The notes under the pieces were generated by a model. It was not told the DNA's origin. It ran no database searches and saw nothing but the letters and a program-made list of their open reading frames with translations. 64,000 nt of DNA, from positions 44,338,855 through 44,402,854 of the forward strand of contig OY829543.1 in NCBI GenBank assembly GCA_963691705.1. The letters are read 5' to 3'. The position numbers and the translations under genes were made by a program. Of this stretch, positions 47,180 to 59,328 are shown in pieces; position 1 is the first letter of the stretch, and each line of letters begins with the position of its first letter. This DNA is from Viola odorata (lineage: Eukaryota > Streptophyta > Magnoliopsida > Malpighiales > Violaceae).

Positions 47180-47569
47180 TTGATCTTTATGTGCGTTAAT
47201 AAATTTTATGGTTTTTATTATCTATATCCACTATTAATATGGATTGAAATCCTGAGGGAGTTACTAGATTTCAAATTCTAAGCTGAGAGCACCATTTGCA
47301 AATTTCAAAGGATCTTTATTTGCATTAACTATATATATATATAGATGCTAACTTTAATTTTATGATATGGATTGGTATTTTTTTTATCTTTATTATGATA
47401 TATCCAATCTATCTAATTATTTCACTTGAGCGCGGTAACACCGTATTGAGCACGGTAATACTGTATAGAATTAATATCATATTGATTAATTCGTTTTCAT
47501 GTTTTAAGCTATGCCATAGACAACTTTTGATTAATTATATATTTTTTACCTTGTAAAATCTGAGTTTAA
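47180..47569. other. AT-rich DNA between two hAT copies
   Basis: No gene or repeat recognised beyond a short TA run near 47330. Confidence 0.5.
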
Positions 47570-48419
47570 ATAGTGCTAAATGAGCTAAAATGTTAAAAAA
47601 TGAGTCAAAATAGTAAAAAATGAGCGTAAGTGGTGAAAATTGAGTCTAAATGGTGAAAATCAAGCGAAATGGTAAAAAATGAGCTAGATGGTTAAAAACG
47701 AGCTAAAGTGGTAAAAGATGAGTATGTATTGATACCCGAATTTTGACGCCATTTTTTTATCAATTTTAGCATTTCTGTTATTTAGTTAATTTACAGTCAT
47801 TTTCAGTTAATTCACTGTCGCTAGCCTTCTCAGGTGTTTCATTGCATTTTTGTATCATCGTTAGCATCGTCAGCTTTCGAAATCGCATTTTTTTTATATT
47901 TTTCGGCATGTATTTTCGGTATTATTATCAATATTATTCTTAGCCTTAAAAATTACATTTTTTGACTATCCGGCAGTCGTTTGCTAGTTTTTTCTTCATT
48001 TTAGGTCATCACACGAATTTTAGGATTTTTAACATTTTAGTGCATTTTTTAGTATTTTTATTATTTTATTATTATTTTTCATTCGAGCTTTTATTGGACC
48101 CGAGTAAGTTCGCTCGGATAATAGCTCGACTTTAAAAAGTTTTCCATCAACTAGTTGCTAGCTTTTTTTCTGGTCGCAACGGTCTACAGCGATTCGTGTA
48201 ATTTTCGGCGTAACGTTTTTATTTTTTCGTTCCCGCGTTTCACACTTTTGAACGAGAAAATAAACACGTCAAACGAGAAATTTTCATTATTCACTGTATA
48301 CGGTTGGATTCCTCGTATTTTTCTCTACGCGCAGGTACCTTCGGTTCGAAAAATCTAAACGATTGCTCGCAGGACTCGGCTCGAGGCCATTTAAATAAAT
48401 TAAAAATCAAGTCGATCAT

Positions 48420-48465
48420 AACCGTTGATCTGGTCAACTAGAAATAGTCAACTAGATCAACGGTT
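48420..48465. promoter_or_regulatory. U3 hairpin with W-box cores, solo LTR
   Basis: AACCGTTGATCTGGTCAACTA pairs with a right arm ending TAGATCAACGGTT, with few mismatches around a gaaa loop. The arm sequence differs from the other LTRs yet still pairs. Confidence 0.6.
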
Positions 48466-48671
48466 GACTATTTCCAAGCCATGGTGCACATGCACCATGG
48501 ACGTGAACAGCAGCAGAGTCCTCGCCCAAGCCAACCTGCTCCCATCGCTTCATATCCCTCGTTCATCATCACCCTCAACCCTAGACCCTCCACCTCACGG
48601 CCGTAGCCCCTCCAGCACGAAGAACGGCCACCACTCGCAGCCACGCTCTCCTCCTCCACGCGATCCTTCGG

Positions 48672-48680
48672 CTATAAATA
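48672..48680 (+). promoter_or_regulatory. LTR TATA box, solo LTR
   Basis: CTATAAATA, about 207 bases downstream of the hairpin. Confidence 0.7.
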
Positions 48681-51330
48681 GCCACTGCCATCGAACGAAA
48701 AATGGGCACCAATTCAGCAAGAAAACTTGCCCTCTCTCCCCTCTTGATCAGCTTGCTCATTTAGAGCGACAATCGCCCAGTTTAAAATCTTGAGAGTAAG
48801 CTTTCTCTCTCTTGCTTCTCTCTTTAAATTTTTGTTTTCCCTCTTAACCAATCAATAAATTGCTCAAATCAGTTTTAAGCACTTAATTTTCAAGTGATGA
48901 ACGTTTTGCTTGCTTCAATTTAGACGCATGTTGCCTTGTGTAATTAATAGTGAATTTTCGGGTTTAATGCATACGGATATTCAAGTGCCAAATTGCTCAT
49001 CGTTTGTGGATGGAATTGATTGATTCTTATCGGGTTTTGCTCGCCCCTCAGTCCGGTCGTGTTCTGTGCATCTGTTTCCGGTGTTTGGGGTGGCCGACGG
49101 TCTTCCTTGTCGCCGGCAGTAGGCCGGCACAAGGAAGAAGATGAACAGTAGCACGGCTACTGTTCATGAAGGAGAAGGGACACGGGCTTGCCAAGCCCGC
49201 CCCTTCTTTCTTGTTTAAAAATAAAGATGGGCCAAGCCCATCATTTCCAATTTTAGTCATGGGCCTAGGATTTATTCCTAGCCCATTTTAAATCAAAATT
49301 CAGCATGCATCGGGGCCCAGCCCATTAAAGTTTCGTCAATTGTTCGAGTCTCTTTCTCGTGTTTATTTAATTAATAGTTCGTATGCCATGTTTAATTAAT
49401 AGCTCGTATGCAATATTTAATTTATGTCACATGTCATGTTTAATTAATTATTTATTTACTTGTTTAAATTTAAATGCATGTTCATTTGCTTTACTTTTAT
49501 TCATTGTTTTAACTATCTTCGAACGATTACTAACATCGATTTCGCAGGCACCAAAAATCATCAACTCTTTAATTTTTCGTCAAGTCATCGTTTAATTTTT
49601 TTTGCAATTATCAACTCAGCATTTTAAATTTCCGTATGCATCAAATAAATCATTTCTCGCATGCAATAAATTCATCATTCAATTTTCGTATGCGTTAAAT
49701 AAATCATTTCTCGCATGAAATCAACTCAGCATTTAATTTTCGTATGCGTTAAATAATCATTTCTCGCATGCAAGTCAACTCAGCATTTAAATTCTCGTAT
49801 GCGTAAAATCAATCATTTTTCGCATGCAATCAACTCTGCATTTAAATTCTCGTATGCGTAAAATCAATCATTTTTCGCATGCGATCAACACAACATTTAA
49901 ATTCTCGTATGTTAAAAATCCCTCATTTTTCGCATGCAATCAACTGTCATCATTTGTTTATCAAACTCAGCATCTCACTTTCGTATGCGTGAAATCCATC
50001 ATTTTTCGCATACAATCAACTACCTTTTAAATTTTCGCACTCATAAAATTGCTTATTTATTTCTCAAGCTATCGCTAACACTCTCATTTTGTAGGTTTTA
50101 ATTTCAAGCTTCGCTCGAAAGTACGCCTTTCGATTCCTTTTTATTTATTCAACGCTTTTCGCAAATATCAATCATACGCATGATATATAGAACTGCTAGA
50201 ACTAAAATCAACCCACATGAACAACATGTTTAAAGAGTTGCTTAAAATGCCATGCTCATGTGATTTTAAATTCTCGCATATATTGACTGCATGTACATGG
50301 GGACTTTCGATCCCACATCAGTTTTTCCACTTCAAAATCTATCATTTAAATCGGTACTCTGTTAGCAATCCATGATAGGTTCACATAGCAATCAATCTAA
50401 TAATGCTTGGCCCGATGATGAAATAAGAGGGCGCTCATTCAGTCTTACGGAAATTTCAGTCCCATCACGTTGCGGTCAGGAATAATCAATCAATCTTGAT
50501 AAACGATAACCCCGTCAGAAAGATTTTTTAATTATTCCTGAACGGCCACGATCATAGAAAAGACTAAAGTGACGATTCCTCTAAGGGCCCCCTTTTTCAA
50601 AACGCATTTTTTTAAACACCTTTTTAAACACCTCTCTCATCAACCGGTAACCGTTTTCGGATGTGACTCGGGTGCCTAACACCTTCCCGAGACCATAATA
50701 CGACCCCGAACCTTTGTCTGGGGTCCAGACTCCTTTTTTGTGCCTTTAGTTTTTTTTACTTATTATATTTCCTATGCCATGACGATTAAGGTTCCCTAAG
50801 CCTAGCAACCAAATTAGGGTGGCGACTTCATTGCATGCTGCTAGGCGTCCCTTTTACGCCGAGCATCTGAAGGTCTCAAATTTCATTGCACACTCGCGAA
50901 TTTTTAATTTTCGGGGCGCGACAGTATGAATGGTGAAAATCGAGCCTAAGTAGTGACAAACGAGCAAAATGATAAGAAACGAACCAGAATGGTGAGAAAC
51001 GAGCTTAAGTGGCGAGAACGAGCTTAAGTTGTAAAAAATGAACCTAAAGAGTTAAAAACGAGTATATGTGATCAAAGTGGGCTCACATGCTACAACAAGC
51101 CTATGTTTAATTGGGTGAAATAAAATTTCACTTAATTATAAAAAATAAAATAATTTGGTGAAATAATTACTAAATAAATAAATATAATTAGATATTTTTT
51201 AGATACTTAATTGAGTAATGAACATAATGAGTATGAGGTATACTAGATATTTAGTTTTGAACTTTAACTAGGTATTTATTCATACTTTCTCATACCCAAT
51301 TTAAAATGCTCAAACAGTTGGATCGGCCTG

Positions 51331-51859
51331 TCCAGCTCCATTTTAATGATACAATTGTATTTGTTATTCTTTTCTCTTAATTCAGCTTCCGTACATTAAG
51401 TAATTTAACTTGTAATTTCTTTCGTATAAAAAGGGGAAAAGAAAATAGTTGATGTTTCAAATTCAAAAAGTGTTAGGCGCCTTGCCTTGTCTTATTTATT
51501 CACCATTGACCATGACTCCATGAATCTCTTCACCGACTAATTATACATTATAAATTCATTTGTAACACCTTATTCATCCACTTACATTAATTAATAAAAA
51601 ATTATATATTAAGATTAGTGATTTCGGATTAGAAAGTTTGAAAATTTAAAATTTTAAAAATATTATAAACTTAGATAATAATAAGATAAATTTTTAAAAA
51701 AAATCAATTCACGTATAATTACCTTATTAGTTTGAATGTACATCTAATTGGAATATCAGATACATTATATATTTTTTGCCGTTAGCCAGTATAAATAAAT
51801 AAATAAACAAATTCCGCTGCCATTTTTTCTTTTTTTGAAAAAATATTTTCCTAAAGATA
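51331..51859. other. AT-rich intergenic DNA
   Basis: No gene or clear repeat. Confidence 0.5.
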
Positions 51860-51861
51860 TA

Positions 51862-51988
51862 CTCCCTCTATCCTTTAATAACTGTCGCTTTGAAATAGTA
51901 ACAAAAAGTAACTCAAATACTAAAAAATCAAGTAATATGTACAGTAACAAAAAGTAGCAAAACGTCCATTATTAATGGACGGAGAGAG
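51862..51988. mobile_element. Stowaway MITE, short
   Basis: 127 bp with ends CTCCCTCTATCC and, inverted, CTCTCTCCGTCC, flanked by TA on both sides (51860-51861, 51989-51990), as for Tc1/mariner-derived Stowaway elements. Confidence 0.75.
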
Positions 51989-51990
51989 TA

Positions 51991-52621
51991 GTAGATATTA
52001 CTGTGAACAAATATCTATTTGTTTTTTTCCATGGTTGGGGGAGTGATCCCCGGGTTAACGGGAGAAGTTGTAGCCGCGTCATCCCGGTGAATTAGATTTT
52101 TCTTTTTATAAAAAAATAAAAAAATAAAAGAACTTGTGGTGTATGAGACTTGGACTTGGCTGCCTGCCTGGCCGTCGTGTACGGAGCCACCTTATATCTC
52201 CATCTGATCCTTGAACTTTAATGATTTAATCTCAATGGCCCATCAAACGGTTGAAACTAATGGAATACGTGAACGGTTCTGATTAGTGATGAATACATTG
52301 AGCCACCTTATTACCAAGTTTGTCCTGATTTATTAACTTGTCTTCCTTCCTTGCCTTATCAGCATTCTGGATAATTTTTTTTCTTTTCCAACTCTTATCT
52401 TTTTGACTTTTACTTGCTTGACATTTTCTTTTGTTTTTTTAATAATTTGTTGAGAGAGAGAGTAGGATTTGGTCTAACGTGTTGTTTGTTTCACGTAATG
52501 ATTGTCCTTTTGTTTTTTTTAATAATTTGGTTATGATTTCGGTTGAACACTTATATCTGGGTTGATGAAATGCAAATAGAATTAGCATTTATATTATACT
52601 GTATTAAATTTATATAGTTGT
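51991..52621. other. intergenic DNA
   Basis: No gene or repeat recognised. Confidence 0.5.
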
Positions 52622-52623
52622 TA

Positions 52624-52859
52624 CTCCCTCCAGACTCAAATAAGTGTCACTGACTACTATTCATGCATGCGTTTCGAGGAGGCCGAATGGCTCACTATTT
52701 GACCCAAAAAGTTCCGTACTTTTTCTCGGACGTACGTTAAGGATTAACGTACGTTAGAAAAAAAGTACGGATTTTTTTGGGGTCAAATAGTGAGTCATTC
52801 GGCCTCCTCGAAATGTGTGCTGGAATAGTAAAGTGACAGTTATTAGAGTCCAGAGGGAG
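52624..52859. mobile_element. Stowaway MITE with long internal hairpin
   Basis: 236 bp, TA target duplication (52622-52623, 52860-52861), ends CTCCCTCCAGACTC and, inverted, CTCCCTCTGGACTC. Inside, a second long inverted repeat (about 52673-52739 with 52743-52813) pairs almost perfectly from tttcgaggaggccgaatg to the loop, so the whole element can fold into one hairpin. Confidence 0.88.
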
Positions 52860-52932
52860 TATTATACTACTATATTAAATTTAGAAAACCATGGGTCGGT
52901 TAATGATTCACATTGAAAGTTAATTAAATAAC

Positions 52933-53450
52933 TGATAATCCTCGGTCCGGGGGTGAGGATAATGTTGTAATCTTGTAGGCTATTAGGGATGATCTCGTCG
53001 CTACTAAGCCACCTGCAATGCGCCAGAGGGAGTCTCCGACGTAGAAGCTCCGACGATCAAGTCAGCATTCATAGTGATAATGTATAATAGGGGAAATCTA
53101 TCAATACTGGGTAGAGTTTTTAGTCTGTGAGTCAGTTTGTATCAACTTGTGTGTGAAGAGGTGCTGGGGGTATTTACCTCGCCCTGTGAGTCACCATGTA
53201 CACGTGTCATTTTGTGTATGGTTTGCCATTACCGATATATATCCCTGCACCCGATGGTTTCCCTATCATGTGAATCAAATACAGTATGGGCTGTAATCCA
53301 GAAAGACAACGGTAACATTCCCAACAGGATAACGAAAGCCTTGGTAAACACTCGAGCTCATTTTCGGTTGGGCCTCTGATTATACATAAAGACATGTCAG
53401 GGGCATTCCTATCATATCACGGATCCAGTAACTTAGCTTCTAGATGACCA
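52933..53450 (-). repeat. 3' LTR of older Tat-lineage element (right edge uncertain)
   Basis: Starts TGATAATCCTCGGTCCGGGG, like the LTR at 55821 (TGATAATCTGGGATACGGGG), and shares a downstream gaagctccgacgatcaagt-type block and a minus-strand TATA-like aaataccccc at about 53168. The right edge is not defined; it must end before the antisense gene relic. Confidence 0.5.
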
Positions 53451-53499
53451 AGGAACTTAATGGTAAACATGTACGGTCTCGGTATCCATGTCACCTATC

Positions 53500-55820
53500 C
53501 GACAAGGAGTCACAAGGTCAACTGCTACCTTCGTCATCAACAGGGGGGTCTCAATTGCATACACCGATAACTATTATCAATAGTAGCCAAGACTACATAT
53601 ATCGGCTCCACCAGGTAAGTACCTCATTTGATTCACTACCTACAATGCTTGTTTTCCCGATGGATGTGATGTTCTAGTCGCTAGGGAAAATATTAGGTTA
53701 AACAGTAGCCTTAAAGGAAACCAACGGGTATTGTATACCAAGATGTTTCAATACGGATTCAACCTTCCACTACACCCTATGGTCTCCAATATGCTCAACC
53801 ATTTTAACTTGAACCCAACCCAAATATCCCCAAATTCATGGTCTGGAATCTATGCTTTCATTCGGATTTGTGAGTTGATCGGTATACCCTCCCCAACTGT
53901 TAGGCTCTTTAAGATATTTTTTCCAATTATTTTATCGGAAAAGTGTAGTCACCATCTTTCCCCGATGGAAAGACGTTTTAATACAACCCTTTTTATAGAA
54001 CTTTCAAAAGTTTGAGTCCTCGGTACATAAATGGAAAGACCATTTTTTTATGATTGGGTTGTTAATTGGAGGACGGGATTTAACCGGGCTATTGGAGAAA
54101 AAGACTGGAAAAACCAAGTGACGTATCGGTTGAAGAACGAGCTCTGGTTGACAAGCTACTTTGTGTAAATACTCTATTCCACACCCGGAATCTTGCCACT
54201 AGTGTTCCATTATTAGAGTGCTGAGTTGTTGAGTCTCTTGATACATCTTTCGTAACAATTTTATTTTTTGACTCTAATACGTTTGCTTATTTTGTAGAGA
54301 TACCAGAAAGGTGGTTACCGGACTCACTGAGAAAAGCCAAAAAAGCTGCACCAGCTCCTTCTAGAACAGTAGCCCTCTCCAAAGGAAAAAAAAGCTACCG
54401 GTCATGCTTCTAAAAAGAGCAAAACTGTCGCTCTTTCTTCTCTTCAAACAAGGAAAAATTTGTCTACTTAGGTTTCCTCCCATCCACTGACTATTTCTCC
54501 TGATTCTCTTTCAGCTGAGATCTCAGACGTGGCTCTTGAGCAGGAAATTGATCTGGTTGCTGCGGAAGTTGAAGCCCAAACTCATCCGACTGCCAATCTT
54601 CACTCGAGTGACTTCGATAGAGATACCTCTAGCACTTCTACTTCTACCGCAGAAATGCTGATAGAATTCTTCTGTTGTGTCTCCAAGCGCCAATCCAAAC
54701 TGAAGAGAGATGGTGAGGGTACCTCCAAGGAAGCTACCGTTTCTTCTAATCAACCAACATTCTCCATTCACCCTCCTATTCCGATAATATCAAATGAAGT
54801 AGTTACTGTTTTGACACTGTTGGGTGACATTCCTGTCGGATTGCCCCTTGAAGCTACCCCTTCCTCTTTTTCTCCAGCTATAGCTACCCTAGCTGTTGGG
54901 ATGTCTTCTTCGATATCTGCATCTCCTATTAACACTAGCCATTCTCAAGGGATTGTATGAGCTAAAAGTTCTCCTCACTCGGTAAACTCCCAGCCTATGC
55001 AACTTCACTTTGTTCCAGGCTCTTCCCATCCTCCCTTAATCTACTCCGACAACCGCATTCGAGGACCTTCCTACAACCTAAATGCCAACCTATCCTCTCA
55101 GGGACCCAACAGTGAGGTTACCCACCGTGTGGACTTAAAAGATTTGGGGCTTTTAGGTTGTCAATCTTTGGGGTTATTAAAACCTAGTGCATGTGACGTG
55201 CCTATGGCCAATCTTCTGTTGAAAATTCTTGTTATTCCGGTGGATAGGGAGATTATCCAACAGATGCCTCTCGGTGCACAATTTGCTCAAGTTTGGAGTT
55301 CTTTGCTCGCTTCTTTTTGTCAGTTCCAATATATGATGGACTACTGTGATAAGATGGAGAAGGAGAAAAAATTGCACATTACCACCATGAATGAGTTTAA
55401 GAGTTACCGGGAGCGTACCAAGACGACGATGGAAGCATGCAAAATACAGTTAATTACTGCCCGTCAGGAGAAAGAGATTGCAGAATCTAAGGAGAAAGTA
55501 TCCACCGAGGTTGTCGGGAGACTAGAGTAGGAACTTTCTATGGAAAAAGAGCAAATGAAGAAACTGGAGGCAGAGCTGTCTGCGGAGAAAGAGCAAACAT
55601 CCCGTTTACACCAAAGTCTTTCCATCAAGGAGAAAGAGCTTGAAGCAGTGCCATCCAAGATTCAAAAATGGTAGGAAAAGACAGTTGGCACAGTAGTAGA
55701 TGACTTTCTCGAGTACTACGGTGAAGATAACTTTGACATGTGAAATATCGCCCCTTTCGTCAACCGTAGACTCAACAAAATAGACGAGAAAGATTTCACT
55801 CCTCTATCTTCTTCGACTAC
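53500..55820 (+). pseudogene. decayed antisense Transposase_28/coiled-coil gene of older Tat element
   Basis: Broken pieces in several frames, parallel to the gene at 56872-59328. 53684-54015 has VLYTKMFQYGFNLPLHPM and PTQISPNSWSGIYAFIRIC, matching the younger copy's domain. 54529-54960 is a low-complexity middle. 54997-55530 matches the conserved region before the coiled coil (FAQVWSSLLASFCQFQYMMD). The coiled coil runs to about 55690, and a tail with DDFLEYYGEDNFDM to about 55800. Multiple stops and shifts make it dead. It is cut off by the younger element's LTR at 55821. Confidence 0.75.
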
Positions 55821-56703
55821 TGATAATCTGGGATACGGGGTGTGGGTTCTTTGGTAATTGCGTTGGGTAGGGTGGATCTGCTTGTGGCGAGGTACCTGAA
55901 AAAGCACCGGAAGGGGCCTCCGGTGTAGAGGCTCCGACGGTCAAGTTAGCACGGAGGTAGTGCGAGTAACGAAGGATTTTAGTGAGTAATGCAGTGTTCA
56001 GCTTACCTCCCGTGAGTGGGGGATGGGGGGGTATTTATAGGCCTTTCTCTCTTAAGTCGGTGGGACACGTGTCGCCAAGGAGCCGAGTCCGCTAACGGGA
56101 CACGTGTCGCGCCCAGACACATCGGGTGTCCGTTAGGCCGTAAGTTGACCGTTGGCCCCAGAAACGTACTGGCCCGGCTTGGATGGGGAGAAAAGTCTAT
56201 AATGCCCTCGAAGTCTGATTATGTATTATCATGCATGAACGACGACGAGCCCGAGTGTTTACCAAGGGCTTAGTCCGATATCTGCCCGTTGGTTCCTTAG
56301 GCGCGTTTGCTTGTTGTATCAGCTATCGTGACCCATGGGGGGTGAGAGGGCCGTTAGGGCTGTCTGCCGCCGGGGGCGGTTGGAGTATTACGTTCTGTTG
56401 GGGAGCTGTCTCCTGATTGCGAGTGGGACCGATGGCCTGCTCGACCGTTCGCCCTTAAGGAAAATGGGTTGTGAAGTTTTCGGGCCGTTGGCTCTTTCGG
56501 GCCGACTGTTGGTAACGTCGTGTCTCATAAATGTGGGGCAGGGGTAATGATGGTTGGATGCGCGTGCGTGCTTGCGTGGCGCCCGATCATTTCTTCGCGG
56601 TCGGATCAAGTTTGAAATTTGAGGAGGGACGTTTGGGCTGGTCGAGGCGGCCTGTCCTTTCATGAGAAAAGGTGTTTCCAAGGGTTTCCTCTTCCACGTG
56701 TCA
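55821..56703 (-). repeat. 3' LTR of younger Tat element (right edge approximate)
   Basis: The left edge TGATAATCTGGG interrupts the older gene relic. A minus-strand TATA box (CTATAAATAC, 56031-56040) marks the promoter. A candidate right edge is CACGTGTCA at 56695-56703 followed by a pyrimidine run (polypurine tract on the minus strand, GATAAAAAGG). The partner LTR is outside the window, so the edge is a guess. Confidence 0.6.
56031..56040 (-). promoter_or_regulatory. Tat LTR TATA box
   Basis: CTATAAATAC on the minus strand, 210 bases from the LTR left edge; the older LTR has a diverged equivalent near 53168. Confidence 0.6.
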
Positions 56704-56871
56704 CCTTTTTATCATTTGCGCGGTGCCCTATACAGTGCGCCGCTCTCCTCTCTTTCCAGAGAATTACGAAGCCTGCAAATTTCAAAGAAAAGAAAAGAAA
56801 ACAGAGGCTCTCTTCTTCTTCTTCCTTACTCGTTCTGAATTTCGTGTCCCCTTCTTTCTCATTTTTATTTC

Positions 56872-59328
56872 ATGGCGGCGCCCGTTGCTTCTTCTGCCGA
56901 TGTGGACAGACCTATGTCCGCTGTTGAGGCCAAGATTGCCGTCACCGAATCGGTGATAATAGATCGGGTCGAGTTGGATGCCGAGTTGATAAAATATGAT
57001 GGGATTGTAGAGGACAAATACACGGCCAGGGTTCCCGGGCCGGAGGTTAGGTTGAACATTAATTTCGTTGGGAACGACCGGGTGCTCTATACGAAGATTT
57101 TCAAGTATGGGTTCCGTCTTCTTGTTCATTCGCTGGTTCGCGAAATGTTGACTGAGTTTGATTTGAACCCGGCGCAGATCCCTCCGAACTCTTGGGCCTG
57201 TATCTATGCATTTATCCGAGTGTGTGTCACCAACGGTATCTCGCAGCCGACCCTTGGGCTTTTGAGGCATTTCTTTCAATTGGGCATCCGAAAGGGTTGG
57301 GTTTCCATTTTCCCTCGGAAGTCCGATCCTTCGGTTAAGTCTTTTACCTTGCATTTCCAGAAGTTCGACTCCTCGATCAAGAACTTGGCGAATTGCTTCT
57401 TTGTTCTTGAGATGCCTGATTACGCTTGGAGGTCTGGTTTCAATCGGCACCTTACTAATGCCCGATGGGTCAAGCCTCAGCCGGGTGAGCTAACGCTTGA
57501 AGAGGTGGCTGCTATTGAGAAGCTTTTAGGCGCTGTGAAGCAACCGTTCAATACGCGGAAATATGCCATTTGGAGGTCGATAGAGCTGTGTGGTATTGGT
57601 AAGTTTTTCCTTTGTGATTTCCTTATCTCGTTTATCCGATGGTGTCATTTATTGCGATGGGATGGCCATGATTGTTTCTGCAGAGACGAAGGACGATGAG
57701 GAGGACGATAGGGAGTCCTCGGCGCCTAACAGCGAAAAGGGGCCTTCGGCGTCGGCGGAGCTGGAGGAGAGCCCTGAGGTTTCTCTTTGGAGGCGGAAGA
57801 GGTCTACCGGGGAGGCCTCTTCGCATCAAACGGGGGAGCCCCTTGCTAATAAGAGGCCTAGGTCTGCCCGAAAAGGGATAGTTGCTGCCGTTCCTCCGCT
57901 TTCGGTCACTCCTCCTTCGCGGAGTTTGGCCGAGGACGTTAGTCACGACTTTTTGACCAGTCGGAGGGGTTTACCAGTGAGAGGGTGCCAGTGGTGGAGG
58001 ATGTTGGGCCGCCGCTGTCGGATTTTACCGTGATTTCTGCTACTCCCCTTAGGTTCTGCCCTTCCGAGCCATCGGTTACTCCTTTGCCTTCGAAGACTCC
58101 GAAGTCCTCCTCTGTTGTGGCCGACAGGGTCGCCCGTTTGCTTGAGAAGAAACAGAAGAAGAAGGAGGAGAGTCTTTCGCCTGCAACTGCGGGGGTTTTG
58201 GGGGAGTCTGCCGAAGGGGGAGGGCGACTTAATCCTATTGTCGTTGGTGTGGACGATGTCCAAGTCTCGGACATTCTTGCGAATACGGAAGTGGGGCCGG
58301 ATCTGCGGGGCAATCCTTTCGATGTTTCGTCTCCTGATCATTTTATTGGCAGTGGGTCTTGTGCCTGTTGGCCTTCTCCGAACGCTCCTTTAACGGGCGG
58401 TGATGACGGTACTTGTTCCCTTGGTGCCTCTGCTTCGGCGCCCCTACACCTTCACTTCACCCCTGCACCACCTCTTGCCGAGATCGCTCTATCGGACGGG
58501 TATTTGCAAGGCGCGCGACCGTTGAATACTGAGGTTCATCTCTCCACTATGGGGCCCGGCGGACCTGTCACTCATACTTTGGATGTGAGGGGTATGGCGC
58601 AGCAAGGCCTTCCGGCGTTGGGAGTGGTTGATCCTTGTGTTAGGGATCTTTCTCTATCGATCTTTTTCGGGGAGATGGTCGGTCTGGAGTACGAGAGAAA
58701 TCAGTTCGGCCAAATGACCTTGGGGCGTCAGCACGCCGAAACGCAGGCCAGTTTATTTTCTGATTTCTGTCAGCTCCACTATCTGCAGGAGAATTCGTTC
58801 GATAGGATTCGGTCCTTGATGGACGACCTTGAGAAAGAGAGGCAGGATCATGCAAATGCTCGGGCCACAAGTGATCGAATTGAAGCAGACCTTGGGATTC
58901 TTCGTGCGGAGGTGGATGGTGCCAAGGCGAAAGCTGCCGAGCTTTCGGGTGTCTATGAGGAGTTGGTTAGTGTGAAGAGAGAGAGAGATGCCGAAAGGGG
59001 GCGCTGCGAGGACCTTATCCGAGAGAATGAGAGGCTTCAACGGGAGTTGGCTTCGGAAAGAGAGCGGGCTGGGAGGCTTCAGTCGGAGCTGGATGTTGTT
59101 CCTCCGAGGATGGTTGCTCTTCGAGACGAGGTCGTCGATGCCATGCTGACGGCCTTCTCCGAATGTTATGACGACCATGATTTTGAGCTGACCAAGGTGT
59201 CTGATCGAGCTGATATTCTTATCGCAGCCATAGATGTTGGGCAGCCTGGTGCCTCTGGTGGGTCTGATCAGCCTCCCTTGCCCGATGGTGGGCCGCCCGT
59301 TCAGCCTCCACCGCCTACCGGTTCTTAG
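56872..59328 (+). CDS. antisense gene 1: Transposase_28-like plus coiled coil
   Basis: Exon 1 56872-57598 and exon 2 57684-59328, with an 85-bp GT-AG intron (gtaagt ... tgcag). The frame slips by one base at a TTTTT run near 57951, so as read the protein would stop at 58033; with it bridged, about 790 residues. Residues about 60-190 (FKYGFRLLVHSLVREMLTEF; QIPPNSWACIYAFIRVCVTN) match the putative gypsy-type Transposase_28 domain known from Tat antisense ORFs. Next comes an acidic then basic linker (KRPRSARKG). The distal part has a conserved FGQMTLGRQHAETQASLFSD block and a long coiled coil (about 58790-59120) before a P-rich tail. Function unknown; not a known catalytic transposase. Orientation is opposite to pol. 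Confidence 0.7.
57599..57683 (+). other. predicted intron of antisense gene 1
   Basis: Donor gtaagttttt at 57599, acceptor tttctgcag ending 57683. Splicing keeps the frame (phase 1) into an acidic stretch. The unspliced frame stops shortly after. Confidence 0.65.

Larger units (their letters stand above)
47727..50923 (+). repeat. solo Ogre-like LTR
   Basis: 3,197 bp in plus orientation, beginning TATTGATACCCG (TG to TA change) and ending GGGGCGCGACA. A perfect 5-bp target duplication GTATG lies at 47722-47726 and 50924-50928. No primer site or interior follows, so the element was reduced by LTR-LTR recombination. The same TATA box and hairpin are present. Confidence 0.93.
47570..51330 (+). 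mobile_element. decayed 3' end of a related hAT, split by a solo LTR
   Basis: 47570-47726 and 50929-51070 are degenerate copies of the 20-bp gagccaaaatggtaaaaacc unit. They are followed (about 51115-51310) by a diverged version of the right subterminal region at 46965-47165 (shared attataaaaaataaaataat, then gatatttagttttga). No transposase remains. The right end is eroded. The Ogre-like solo LTR sits in the middle. Confidence 0.7.

Noticed and set aside
57632..58341. Minus-strand arginine-rich frames opposite antisense gene 1
   Set aside because: Shadows of the GC-rich coding strand; no homology recognised.
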